A stretch of 64,000 nt of DNA from positions 1 through 64,000 of the forward strand of contig JAZSOS010000033.1 in the NCBI GenBank assembly GCA_045537045.1. The letters are read 5' to 3'. The notes beneath the pieces were generated by a model. The model did not search any database. It saw only the letters and a list, made by a program, of their open reading frames with translations, and was not told where the DNA came from. The stretch is from SIG480 sp045537045 (GTDB lineage: Bacteria > Bacillota > Clostridia > Oscillospirales > JAAYXM01). A program made the translations under genes and the position numbers. Below, piece by piece: positions 33,230 through 40,799 of this stretch. How positions within the stretch are numbered: the first letter of the stretch is position 1; every line of letters begins with the position of its first letter.

Positions 33230-34369
33230 TTGGAAATTTATGTTGTACGCGCAGGAGATACGCTGACAACGATCGGCGAAATGTTTGATATCAGCGCCCG
33301 CACGCTGTCTGCAGTGAACGAAATTCCGCTGAGTTCGGGGCTCGTTGTCGGACAGACGGTTGTTATACCATCCGAAGAAAGATCTCCACTGCGTGGTATT
33401 ACCGTTTCCGGATATGCGTATCCCTTTATAGAAACGTCGCTTTTGCGAAGCGTTCTTCCTTTTCTCACATACCTTATTCCCTTTACATACGGAATAACGC
33501 CGTCTGGGGGACTCGTGGACTTAAACGACGAAACATTGCTTGCGCTCTCCCGTGAATACGACACCGCATCACTTATGCACCTTTCAACGCTCACGGAAGA
33601 GGGTGGCTTTGATTCTGCACTTGCCGATATTGTGCTTAACAACGCGGAAGCACGGCAAAATCTGATACAAAACGTCATTTCCGTCATCGACGAAAAAGGA
33701 TATTTCGGCATTGACGTGGATTTTGAATTTATCCCCGCGCGCAACGCCGCAGCATATGCCGATTTTATAGCAGAGCTTCGCGCACTTTTAAACCCGAGCG
33801 GAAAAACCGTGACCGTTGCTCTCGCACCGAAAACGAGTGCAAACCAGCGCGGGCTTTTGTATGAGGGGCATGATTATGCGCTTCTCGGCGCGGCGGCGGA
33901 TAATGTTCTTCTTATGACATACGAATGGGGATATACCTACGGTCCTCCGCTTGCCGTTGCGCCGATTGAAAACGTGCGTGCCGTCATAGAATACGCACTG
34001 ACGGAAATTCCGCCCGAAAAGATTTACCTCGGCATACCAAACTACGGCTATGACTGGACACTGCCCTTTGTTCAGGGAGAAAGCCGCGCGCAGTCAATCT
34101 CAAATGTGGAGGCTGTGGATATTGCACGGGAAAACGGCGTTGAAATTTCCTTTGACGAAAGCTCTCAAAGCCCATATTTTAACTACACCGCGCCCGACGG
34201 AACACGCCACGAGGTGCATTTTGAGGATGCACGCAGCATCGCAGCAAAGCTTTCCCTTATTGATGAATATTCGCTCTTCGGTGCCGGCTACTGGAATCTT
34301 ATGCGCCCGTTCCCTCAGAACTGGGCAGTGCTCTCTGAAACCTTTGGTATTGACCGAATATCACAATAA
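33230..34369 (+). CDS. LysM and GH18 domain protein (YaaH/SleL-like)
   Basis: A 379-residue protein. One LysM module (about residues 2-48, YVVRAGDTLTTIGEMF) is followed by a GH18 barrel. The barrel motif GYFGIDVDFEFIP (about 158-168) keeps the catalytic D-x-D-x-E arrangement (D162, D164, E166). It resembles the spore-coat and germination enzymes YaaH and SleL, which act on spore cortex muramyl structures. No signal peptide, as expected for mother-cell proteins. The TTG start at 33230 has AAAAGGAG about 9 bases upstream. Confidence 0.88.
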   Translation: MEIYVVRAGDTLTTIGEMFDISARTLSAVNEIPLSSGLVVGQTVVIPSEERSPLRGITVSGYAYPFIETSLLRSVLPFLTYLIPFTYGITPSGGLVDLNDETLLALSREYDTASLMHLSTLTEEGGFDSALADIVLNNAEARQNLIQNVISVIDEKGYFGIDVDFEFIPARNAAAYADFIAELRALLNPSGKTVTVALAPKTSANQRGLLYEGHDYALLGAAADNVLLMTYEWGYTYGPPLAVAPIENVRAVIEYALTEIPPEKIYLGIPNYGYDWTLPFVQGESRAQSISNVEAVDIARENGVEISFDESSQSPYFNYTAPDGTRHEVHFEDARSIAAKLSLIDEYSLFGAGYWNLMRPFPQNWAVLSETFGIDRISQ

Positions 34370-34372
34370 TAT

Positions 34373-34401
34373 TTGCATTATCCCGCAATATGTGGTAGAA
34401 T
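34373..34401 (+). promoter_or_regulatory. Promoter for proB
   Basis: TTGCAT (34373-34378), a 17-base spacer and TAGAAT (34396-34401), starting 4 bases after the upstream stop codon. Confidence 0.6.
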
Positions 34402-34435
34402 ATAGCAAAAGAAAATTAAAGGGCAGGTTTTTTGT

Positions 34436-35221
34436 ATGTTTTCTCCCGAAGGGATAAAGAGAGTTGTTATAAAGGTAGGAACATCTACGCTCACACACAG
34501 CACGGGAAGGCTTGATCTGCGCCATCTTGAAACGCTTGCGCGCGTTCTTTCCGATATAAAGAATATGGGACTTGACGTTGTTCTCGTCACCTCCGGTGCA
34601 ATCGGAGTAGGCATGTCAAAGCTCGGTATGACCGTGCGCCCGCAGGAGCTTCGCTATAAGCAGGCTGCGGCATCAGTCGGTCAGTGTGAGCTTATGCATA
34701 TTTACGATAAGTTTTTCCTCGACTATTCTCAGGTTGTGGGGCAGATTCTTATTACCAAAAGCGATATTGTAGAAGAAGTGCGCCGTGAGAAGGTCGAAAG
34801 CACATTTGAGGCTCTGTTTGAGCTTGGTGCAATCCCGGTTGTCAACGAAAACGACACCACGGGCGTTGATGAAATCCTCTTCGGCGACAACGATACGCTT
34901 TCAGCAGAGGTTGCCGCACTTGTAAAGGCAGATTTGCTTATTATCTTTTCGGATATTGACGGGTTGTATGACTGCGACCCCCATACCAACGAAAACGCAC
35001 GGATTATACCGCGTGTGACGGAAATAAATGCCGATATACGCTCTCTTGCGGGCGGCGCGGGTACAAAGCTCGGCACGGGCGGAATGGTCACTAAAATCCA
35101 CGCGGCTGAGGTGTGCTTTGAAAGCGGCATCCCTATGGTTATCACAAACGGCAGCCGCATTGAAAATGCATACGATATCCTTGCAGGGCACATCACCGGC
35201 ACGCTGTTTATGAAAAACTGA
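34436..35221 (+). CDS. proB: Glutamate 5-kinase, short form without PUA domain
   Basis: A 261-residue amino-acid kinase that phosphorylates glutamate in the first step of proline synthesis. It has VVIKVGTSTLT, VLVTSGAIGVGM, NENDTTG and GTGGMVTKIHAA motifs. The C-terminal PUA domain seen in the longer (about 370-residue) forms is absent. proA is not adjacent. Terminator follows at 35273. Confidence 0.95.
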   Translation: MFSPEGIKRVVIKVGTSTLTHSTGRLDLRHLETLARVLSDIKNMGLDVVLVTSGAIGVGMSKLGMTVRPQELRYKQAAASVGQCELMHIYDKFFLDYSQVVGQILITKSDIVEEVRREKVESTFEALFELGAIPVVNENDTTGVDEILFGDNDTLSAEVAALVKADLLIIFSDIDGLYDCDPHTNENARIIPRVTEINADIRSLAGGAGTKLGTGGMVTKIHAAEVCFESGIPMVITNGSRIENAYDILAGHITGTLFMKN

Positions 35222-35272
35222 TGCAAGCAAAACAACACAAAACATAAAACTTATGGAAATAAACGACAAAAC

Positions 35273-35296
35273 AAGGGCGCACAAATGTGCGCCCTT
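35273..35296. terminator. Terminator between proB and the malic enzyme gene
   Basis: A 10-bp stem AAGGGCGCAC/GTGCGCCCTT with an AAAT loop between convergent genes. On the minus strand it is followed by GTTTTGTC, and on the plus strand by GAAAAATG. Confidence 0.85.
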
Positions 35297-35319
35297 GAAA
35301 AATGTTCTTTTTTATTCTG

Positions 35320-36492
35320 TTATATTCTTGCAACGCCGGTCTTTCTTGCAGCTTCTGCAACAGCAGCAGCAACAGCCGGAGCAACCTTCGGATCTGTCGG
35401 CTCAATGATGATGCGGTCAGCACGGAGCTCTTCCTCCGGAATGAGATTTGCAATAGCATAAGCTGCAGCAACCTTCATCTCATCATTGATATCGCTTGCG
35501 CGGACATCAAGAGCACCGCGGAAGATACCCGGGAATGCGAGGAGGTTGTTGATCTGGTTCGGGAAGTCTGAACGACCCGTACCGACAACAGCAGCACCTG
35601 CAGCAATAGCCTCGTCCGGGAAGATTTCCGGAGTCGGGTTGGACATAACGAATACCATCGGGTCCTTGTTCATGGAGCGGACCATATCCTGAGAGATAAT
35701 GCCCGGGCCGGAGAGACCGAATACAACGTCTGCACCAACCATAACATCTGCAAGGCTACCTGCAACCTTATTCTTGTTTGTGATCTTTGCCATAGCTTCC
35801 TTCTCCGGATTTAAACCGTCACGGCCCTCATAGATTGCACCCTTACGGTCGCAGAGGATAACTTCCTTCAGACCGAGAGCCATGAGAAGACGGGTTACCG
35901 CGATAGCTGCAGCACCTGCACCGGAAACAACAGCCTTAAGGTCGCCGATGTTCTTCTTTGTGAGACGGCAAGCACCGATCATAGCTGCAGCGGAAACAAC
36001 AGCTGTACCGTGCTGGTCATCGTGGAATATCGGAATATCGCAGACTTCTTTAAGCTTACGCTCAATCTCGAAGCAACGCGGAGCGGAGATATCCTCGAGG
36101 TTGATGCCGCCGAAGGAACCGGCAAGAAGCTGGATTGTCTTTACAATTTCGTCTACATCCTTGGAACGGACGCAAAGCGGGAAGGCGTCAACGCCACCGA
36201 ATGCCTTGAAGAGAACACACTTACCTTCCATAACCGGCATACCTGCCTCAGGACCGTTGTCACCGAGACCGAGAACAGCCGTACCATCAGTTACGACAGC
36301 AACGAGATTGCCGCGGCGTGTGTACTTATAGGAAAGATCAACATCCTCGCTGATCTTGAGGCACGGTTCTGCAACACCCGGGGTGTAAGCAACGGAAAGG
36401 TCATCCTTTGTTGCAACCGGGCAACGGCAAGTAACCTCAATCTTGCCCTGCCACTTTTCGTGGTCAATAAGAGCCTGCTGTTTGTAATCCAT
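35320..36492 (-). CDS. NAD(P)-dependent malic enzyme
   Basis: A 390-residue short bacterial malic enzyme that converts malate to pyruvate and CO2. Motifs: VAYTPGVAEPCLKI with the catalytic tyrosine, GTAVLGLGDNGPEAGMPVMEGK, FHDDQHGTA and the VVSGAGAAAIA dinucleotide motif. It supplies pyruvate and NAD(P)H. It has a structured leader of about 100 bases behind its own promoter. Confidence 0.96.
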   Translation of the reverse strand: MDYKQQALIDHEKWQGKIEVTCRCPVATKDDLSVAYTPGVAEPCLKISEDVDLSYKYTRRGNLVAVVTDGTAVLGLGDNGPEAGMPVMEGKCVLFKAFGGVDAFPLCVRSKDVDEIVKTIQLLAGSFGGINLEDISAPRCFEIERKLKEVCDIPIFHDDQHGTAVVSAAAMIGACRLTKKNIGDLKAVVSGAGAAAIAVTRLLMALGLKEVILCDRKGAIYEGRDGLNPEKEAMAKITNKNKVAGSLADVMVGADVVFGLSGPGIISQDMVRSMNKDPMVFVMSNPTPEIFPDEAIAAGAAVVGTGRSDFPNQINNLLAFPGIFRGALDVRASDINDEMKVAAAYAIANLIPEEELRADRIIIEPTDPKVAPAVAAAVAEAARKTGVARI

Positions 36493-36510
36493 AATTTTAA
36501 ACTCCCTTTC

Positions 36511-36567
36511 AAAAAATTAAGCCGAGGTAAGACTAACTCCTTGAAGGGTTCGTATCCCTTCGGCTTA
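36511..36567 (-). promoter_or_regulatory. Structured leader with terminator-like stem upstream of malic enzyme
   Basis: Read on the minus strand, TAAGCCGA (36560-36567) pairs with TCGGCTTA (36518-36525) and is followed by a run of T residues (36511-36516). An internal 5-bp hairpin AAGGG/CCCTT (36544-36560) lies inside. A complete terminator-like stem between promoter and gene suggests attenuation or a riboswitch; no known aptamer was recognised. Confidence 0.55.
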
Positions 36568-36602
36568 TGCATGCGATAAAAACGCAAATTTTTCTATATA
36601 AC

Positions 36603-36631
36603 ATTGTATCACTTTTCATGCACATTTGCAA
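36603..36631 (-). promoter_or_regulatory. Promoter of the malic enzyme gene
   Basis: On the minus strand TTGCAA (36626-36631), a 17-base spacer and TACAAT (36603-36608). The same hexamer pair is used by rnpB. It predicts a leader of about 105 bases. Confidence 0.65.
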
Positions 36632-36706
36632 TGCTTCTTTTTGTATATTCAGGCAGTTCTTTGATAAAAAAATAACAAATTAACAGGTTTATTTTTATGC
36701 CTGCAC

Positions 36707-37297
36707 CTAAAACCGTGCGCGAAGCTCACACACCTTTCCGAGAACCTCTATCTTTACATCTTTCAGCGCCGCCTCGGAATAAAACATAGGTTCATACGAA
36801 GGATTTATTGAAACAAGGCTTATTCCGTCACTGTGACGGTAAAACTTTTTACACGTTGCCTCTTCTTCGCCGACAAGAACAATGGCTATTTCACCATTTT
36901 CAACGCTGCTCTGCCGACGGACAATTACGGTGTCCCCCTCAAGTATCCTCGGCTCCATGCTGCTGCCGCGAATGCGAAGGGCGAAAAACTCTCCGCCTCG
37001 CGCTTGCTCTGCCGACATTTCCTCATATCCGATGATGTTTTCAGCGGCATAAATCGGCTGTCCGGCAGCAACGCTTCCGAGCACTTTTACACGAACGACA
37101 TCTTCCTCTGACCCGCAAAGGCACGAAACACTTACACCAAACAGCTCGGCAAGTTTCAGAAGCGTAGCATGCTCCGGGCTGTTATTTCCGCCTTCCCACA
37201 TTGCGACGGTTGACTGCCCCACACCAAGACGCTCTCCCAGAGCTTTTTGCGAGATTCCCCTCTCCTTACGGAATTTTTTTATGTTCTGCGATATCAT
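36707..37297 (-). CDS. LexA/CI-like repressor (HTH plus S24 peptidase)
   Basis: A 196-residue repressor. An N-terminal XRE helix-turn-helix (about 4-60, including KALGERLGVGQSTVAMWE) is joined to an S24 self-cleavage domain. The cleavage dipeptide Ala-Gly is at about 78-79 (GSVAAGQPI), the serine nucleophile in GSSMEP (about 113) and the lysine in ATCKKF (about 150). Such repressors bind operators and cleave themselves with RecA after DNA damage. The ATG at 37297 follows GGGGTG; an in-frame GTG lies 3 codons upstream. It is divergent from a three-gene operon and probably controls both. Confidence 0.9.
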   Translation of the reverse strand: MISQNIKKFRKERGISQKALGERLGVGQSTVAMWEGGNNSPEHATLLKLAELFGVSVSCLCGSEEDVVRVKVLGSVAAGQPIYAAENIIGYEEMSAEQARGGEFFALRIRGSSMEPRILEGDTVIVRRQSSVENGEIAIVLVGEEEATCKKFYRHSDGISLVSINPSYEPMFYSEAALKDVKIEVLGKVCELRARF

Positions 37298-37330
37298 GGA
37301 AATCACCCCAAAATACTTTTTTCCTTCTAT

Positions 37331-37359
37331 ATTATATCATTTATAATGTTACATTGCAA
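37331..37359 (-). promoter_or_regulatory. Promoter of the repressor gene
   Basis: On the minus strand TTGCAA (37354-37359), a 17-base spacer and a perfect TATAAT (37331-37336). The operator-like site fills the spacer and overlaps the -10 box. Confidence 0.75.
37334..37352. promoter_or_regulatory. Operator-like site 1 (repressor promoter)
   Basis: ATATCATTTATAATGTTAC matches the reverse complement of site 2 at 17 of 19 positions. It is placed between the -35 and -10 of the repressor gene, so binding there should give autorepression. Confidence 0.65.
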
Positions 37360-37400
37360 TATGTCGAGAAAAATTTCTTTACATAATTACCGATTTCTGA

Positions 37401-37429
37401 TTGACATAAATTCACAAGAGTGCTAATAT
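37401..37429 (+). promoter_or_regulatory. Promoter of the divergent three-gene operon
   Basis: A perfect TTGACA (37401-37406), a 17-base spacer and TAATAT (37424-37429). Confidence 0.8.
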
Positions 37430-37446
37430 ATCATTATAAATGATAT
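37428..37446. promoter_or_regulatory. Operator-like site 2 (three-gene operon promoter)
   Basis: ATATCATTATAAATGATAT is an inverted repeat with 8-base arms around ATA. It begins in the -10 box and covers the transcription start region of the divergent operon. Confidence 0.65.
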
Positions 37447-37545
37447 TGCACTTTACGCGACATTCATTTATGCGGCGTGCGTGTTTCTGCCCCTTTTCCA
37501 CCGGGAACACCGCACCGGAAACAAAATTACAGGAGGATAAGAAAA

Positions 37546-37731
37546 TTGAACGTGTATCCGGGATACTTACCCGAAAGGGCTCCGGATAAGAAAATTCTGC
37601 CCGCGTATTTCTGCCCCGTCTGCGGTGCGCAGCTTGACGGAGGAGACACGCTTGCGGAGGACAAGGACGGGGATACGGTAGGATGTGTTTACTGTATCCG
37701 GTATTACGAAATATGGGAGAAAAACAACTGA
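37546..37731 (+). CDS. Small zinc-ribbon-like protein of unknown function
   Basis: A 61-residue protein starting at TTG (37546) with a strong AGGAGG site 9 bases upstream. It carries two Cys-x2-Cys pairs, YFCPVCGAQL and GCVYCIRYYEIW, suggesting a zinc ribbon. I do not recognise the family. It is first in the repressor-controlled operon and its stop codon shares one base with the next ATG. Confidence 0.7.
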   Translation: MNVYPGYLPERAPDKKILPAYFCPVCGAQLDGGDTLAEDKDGDTVGCVYCIRYYEIWEKNN

Positions 37732-38114
37732 TGAATGACACTTATGAACTTGACACAATAATTGATGATATTTTGGTGCTTGATCAAGGGGATGCACCTG
37801 TACCGCCGAAAAAAACACCGGGGAGACCTAAAAAGGCACCCCCTCCAACCTGGGCACTTGACTTTTATAATCCTTCCGGCAACCGCACCTTTGCACTTAT
37901 ATCAATGTGCATCAAGGACGACTTTAGCCAAAGCATTGAGGAACTTTCTCTTCGCATTGCGACGTATAAGTCGGTATCTCCGGCAAGTGCCCTGAAAGTT
38001 CTTTTGCGTCTTAAAGAACGCGGTCAACTCGGTTATTACGATAACAAAACGCGTCATTTTATTAAATGGAGGGAAACGGAGGTGTGTGATGGACTGGAAA
38101 ATATACGCAATTAA
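37731..38114 (+). CDS. Winged-helix-like protein of unknown function
   Basis: A 127-residue protein. The first 40 residues are acidic then basic and proline-rich (KKTPGRPKKAPPPT, reminiscent of an AT-hook). The rest looks like a winged helix: FSQSIEELSLRIATYKSVSP, then ALKVLLRLKERGQLGYYD and a short strand HFIKW. This suggests DNA binding, but no family was recognised. It overlaps the following gene by 26 bases and shares one base with the previous stop. Confidence 0.68.
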   Translation: MNDTYELDTIIDDILVLDQGDAPVPPKKTPGRPKKAPPPTWALDFYNPSGNRTFALISMCIKDDFSQSIEELSLRIATYKSVSPASALKVLLRLKERGQLGYYDNKTRHFIKWRETEVCDGLENIRN

Positions 38115-38508
38115 GGACCTGCGCCGCTATAAATTTATAAAGCTTGGTATAATCAATTCAAAAGAGCGCCTTGCGATTATAGATGCCGAAATAAAAACAT
38201 CACTTCATATAAACACAAAACGATGCGCACGAAAAAAAACCGAGCTTATGGCTGCCACCATAGAGGCCAATAACCTCCGCCAAAGCATCTCATCAGCAGA
38301 ACGCAAAACTAAGCTTCTGGAGCGCGCTCTTGATTCGCTCACCGAGCTTGAACGCAACATCCTCGCCAAATTCTATATGGACAATAATCCGAAACCGGCA
38401 AGCGTCCTTTCTGATGAACTTGGCTTTTCTGTGCGGTCTCTTTACCGCGCGCGGGATGAAGCTCTTGAAAAATTCACTCTTGCAATGTACGGGATTGATG
38501 TTTCATGA
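38089..38508 (+). CDS. Phage-like sigma-region-4 regulator (DUF1492/ArpU-like)
   Basis: A 139-residue protein with a long basic, helical N-terminal half (about 1-75). The C-terminal half resembles a sigma-70 region 4 helix-turn-helix (LTELERNILAKFY ... SVRSLYRARDEALEKF). That architecture is typical of phage late regulators such as ArpU/RinA/DUF1492. ATG at 38089 was preferred over the GTG one codon earlier, given GGAGG upstream. Last gene of the operon before a shared terminator. Confidence 0.72.
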   Translation: MDWKIYAIKDLRRYKFIKLGIINSKERLAIIDAEIKTSLHINTKRCARKKTELMAATIEANNLRQSISSAERKTKLLERALDSLTELERNILAKFYMDNNPKPASVLSDELGFSVRSLYRARDEALEKFTLAMYGIDVS

Positions 38509-38562
38509 AACAATGCCGTGGCAGCCATCTTACAAGTCTCTCCTTTCTATTATAATATAGCG

Positions 38563-38604
38563 AAAGCCTCTGCAACGAAAATTACTTCTGTTGCGGAGGC
38601 TTTT
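38563..38604. terminator. Bidirectional terminator between the phage-like operon and the hydrogenase operon
   Basis: Stem AAAGCCTCTGCAAC with GTTGCGGAGGCTTT (38563-38576 with 38590-38603, one G-U), T-rich on the plus side and A-rich on the other. It ends transcripts from both sides. Confidence 0.85.
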
Positions 38605-38613
38605 GAATTTTAA

Positions 38614-39363
38614 TTATTCAATTGTGCCCATAGAAAGAGATTTCTTCGGGCATGCACTAATGCAAATACCGCACTGTGTGCACTTTTCGCGGTCAATCTC
38701 CCATATCTTGTTTGCGCGGTCAACTGTGATTGCCTCGCTGGGGCATTTCTTTGCGCAGAGCGTGCAGTATACGCAAGTATCACTGCACACAACGCCCTCT
38801 TTGCCACCTTCAGCAAACGCAAGGCATTTCTTCGGGCATTTGTCGATACAGATGCCACACTTTACGCACTTTTCTTCATCGACTTCCCACGTCTTATTTG
38901 CGCGGTCTACCGTGATTGCACCCTCAGGGCACTGCTTTGCACAGAGCGTACAGTAAACGCACGCATCGCCGCAGGTAAGCTTTCCGGAAACCTTCTTCTT
39001 TATGCGTGAACCGCGCGAAATAAGGTCTGCCGGGTCGGTTGCTACCATATGGTAATCACCCGTAAGCTCGATTGCATCGGTTGTGCAGAAGTCCTGACAC
39101 ATTCCGCAGAAGGTACAGGAGGTAAGGTCAAACTCATAGGTGATTTTCTCACCCTCAGGAACATCTTCACTTGTTCTTGTGATTGCGCCCGGTGAGCAAA
39201 CCTTGATGCACATTCCGCAGTTTACGCACTTTTCTGCATCATAAGCAATTCTTCCGCGGTATTTCGGAGCAGCCTCAACAGCTACTTTCGGGAAGTTTAC
39301 TGTGCTCGGCTTTGAAAAGAGGTTGCAAACAGCTTCCTTTAAGAACGGAAATGAAAATTTCAT
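38614..39363 (-). CDS. Polyferredoxin subunit of the membrane hydrogenase (MbhN/NuoI-like, six 4Fe-4S motifs)
   Basis: A 249-residue iron-sulfur protein. A NuoI/MbhN-like N-terminal part has C-x2-C-x2-C-x3-C motifs starting at C46 and C83. Four more motifs follow, at C135, C166, C197 and C228. The last four form a tandem duplication of about 62 residues (CVYCTLCAKQCPEGAITVDR recurs almost unchanged). It should bring ferredoxin electrons to the hydrogenase. Mbh and Ech ferredoxin subunits normally bind two clusters, so this is an extended version. It overlaps the NuoB-like gene by 4 bases (ATGA). Confidence 0.92.
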   Translation of the reverse strand: MKFSFPFLKEAVCNLFSKPSTVNFPKVAVEAAPKYRGRIAYDAEKCVNCGMCIKVCSPGAITRTSEDVPEGEKITYEFDLTSCTFCGMCQDFCTTDAIELTGDYHMVATDPADLISRGSRIKKKVSGKLTCGDACVYCTLCAKQCPEGAITVDRANKTWEVDEEKCVKCGICIDKCPKKCLAFAEGGKEGVVCSDTCVYCTLCAKKCPSEAITVDRANKIWEIDREKCTQCGICISACPKKSLSMGTIE

Positions 39364-39806
39364 TTGTACATTGCCTCCCTCTTCTCAGCGAGAATTTCTG
39401 CAGCCTTTGCAAGACCTTCGATAATGGCCTCAGGCTTCGGCGTGCAACCTGCGATTGAAACATCAACGTGCGTGTAATTTTCAAGCGGTCCCTCTACGGA
39501 GTAGCTTCCTTTGAAAACGTTGCACGAGCGCGGGCAAGAACCGATGGACACAACGCACTTCGGCTCCGGAACCTGCTCGAGCGTACGGATAAGACGCTCT
39601 TTTGACTGGCTTGTGATAGGGCCGGAAACAACTACGATATCGGCGTGGCGCGGCGTTCCCGCAAGCTTGAATCCGAAACGCTCGGCATCATAACGCGGGG
39701 TAAGAACCGCTACAAGCTCAATATCACAGCCGTTGCACGAACCTGTGTTGATATGGTAAATCCACGGGGATTTTGCCATACTTTTTGTTATAATTTTCTT
39801 AAACAT
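39360..39806 (-). CDS. [NiFe]-hydrogenase small subunit, NuoB/MbhJ-like
   Basis: A 148-residue NuoB-family subunit that binds the proximal 4Fe-4S cluster. Cysteines lie at C24 and C27 (GSCNGCDIE), C91 (GSCPRSCNVF) and C121 (GCTPKPEA). It passes electrons between the ferredoxin subunit and the nickel site of the large subunit. GGGAGG precedes the ATG. Confidence 0.93.
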   Translation of the reverse strand: MFKKIITKSMAKSPWIYHINTGSCNGCDIELVAVLTPRYDAERFGFKLAGTPRHADIVVVSGPITSQSKERLIRTLEQVPEPKCVVSIGSCPRSCNVFKGSYSVEGPLENYTHVDVSIAGCTPKPEAIIEGLAKAAEILAEKREAMYK

Positions 39807-39821
39807 ATCGCTTTACCTCCC

Positions 39822-40790
39822 TTACAGACCGAGCCATACAAGGATAAGGCTTATTGCCGCAAGAGCGGTAACAACCGTCCAGTAGAACTTAAAGAGATGC
39901 TCAATCTTAAGACGCGCGCATATCGCATGAGCAAGCGTCATGCAGATAACCGTGAGAACAGCGCAGATTGCAACAAGAATAACCGCATTAAGCGCAATAT
40001 ATCCGGTATCAATTCCGCCGAAGAACAGCACGGTAAAGAGAGATGTCATAACGAACATCTTTATTGCCGTGTTGAGCTTGAATACCGCAAGCGGTGCGCC
40101 GCTGTACTCAACAAGCGGGCCTTCGCAGATTTCTGTTTCTGCCTCAGCAACGTCAAACGGCTGTGTGCCAACCTCAGCAGGAATGACAAGAAGCATTGCA
40201 ATTGCCGCTGGGATAAGCGCCCAGTGAGAAATGAGAAGACCGTTTGCTGCCTGCCAGTCACCGATTTCTCCGAGCGAAAATACAAGGCTTTCGCCACCGA
40301 CCTTCTTTGCAACAGTGAGAAGGACAACAACGAGCGGAAGCTCATAAGCCATCATCGTTACCATTTCACGCGAGATGCCGATACCCGCATAGGGCGATCC
40401 GGATGCCGAGCCGCCGACGATAAGTGCAACAGCCGGAATTGTGAGAAGATAAAGAACGATGATAAGATCGCCGTTTGTGGAGAACGGGCTGTAACCGAAC
40501 ACTGGAATGAACAGCATAAGCACAACAAGGCTTACAAAACCAAGTACCGGTGCGATAAGGAATGCCTTGCGGTTTGCCGCGTGGGGGATTATCGTTTCCT
40601 TACCCATAAGCTTAAAGAAATCGTAGGTCGGCTGAAGAATCGGCGGGCCCTTGCGCTTCTGCATACGCGCAAGAATTTTTCTGTCAATTCCGGCGAGCAA
40701 AAGACCAACGACTACTGCAAAGAGCAGTCCCGGAAACACGAGAACAGACCATGCGTTAGTAAGAATAGTAACTATAGTTTCCACTTTCAC
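39822..40790 (-). CDS. Membrane anchor subunit, NuoH/MbhM-like
   Basis: A 322-residue complex I subunit 1 homologue with about eight helices and the loops RKGPPILQPTYDFFKLMGKE and AEVGTQPFDVAEAETEICEG. These face the catalytic module and shape the ion-translocation path. The start is GTG; a second GTG two codons later has better spacing to GGGAGG, so the exact start is uncertain by 6 bases. Confidence 0.93.
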   Translation of the reverse strand: MKVETIVTILTNAWSVLVFPGLLFAVVVGLLLAGIDRKILARMQKRKGPPILQPTYDFFKLMGKETIIPHAANRKAFLIAPVLGFVSLVVLMLFIPVFGYSPFSTNGDLIIVLYLLTIPAVALIVGGSASGSPYAGIGISREMVTMMAYELPLVVVLLTVAKKVGGESLVFSLGEIGDWQAANGLLISHWALIPAAIAMLLVIPAEVGTQPFDVAEAETEICEGPLVEYSGAPLAVFKLNTAIKMFVMTSLFTVLFFGGIDTGYIALNAVILVAICAVLTVICMTLAHAICARLKIEHLFKFYWTVVTALAAISLILVWLGL

Positions 40791-40799
40791 TCACCTCCC

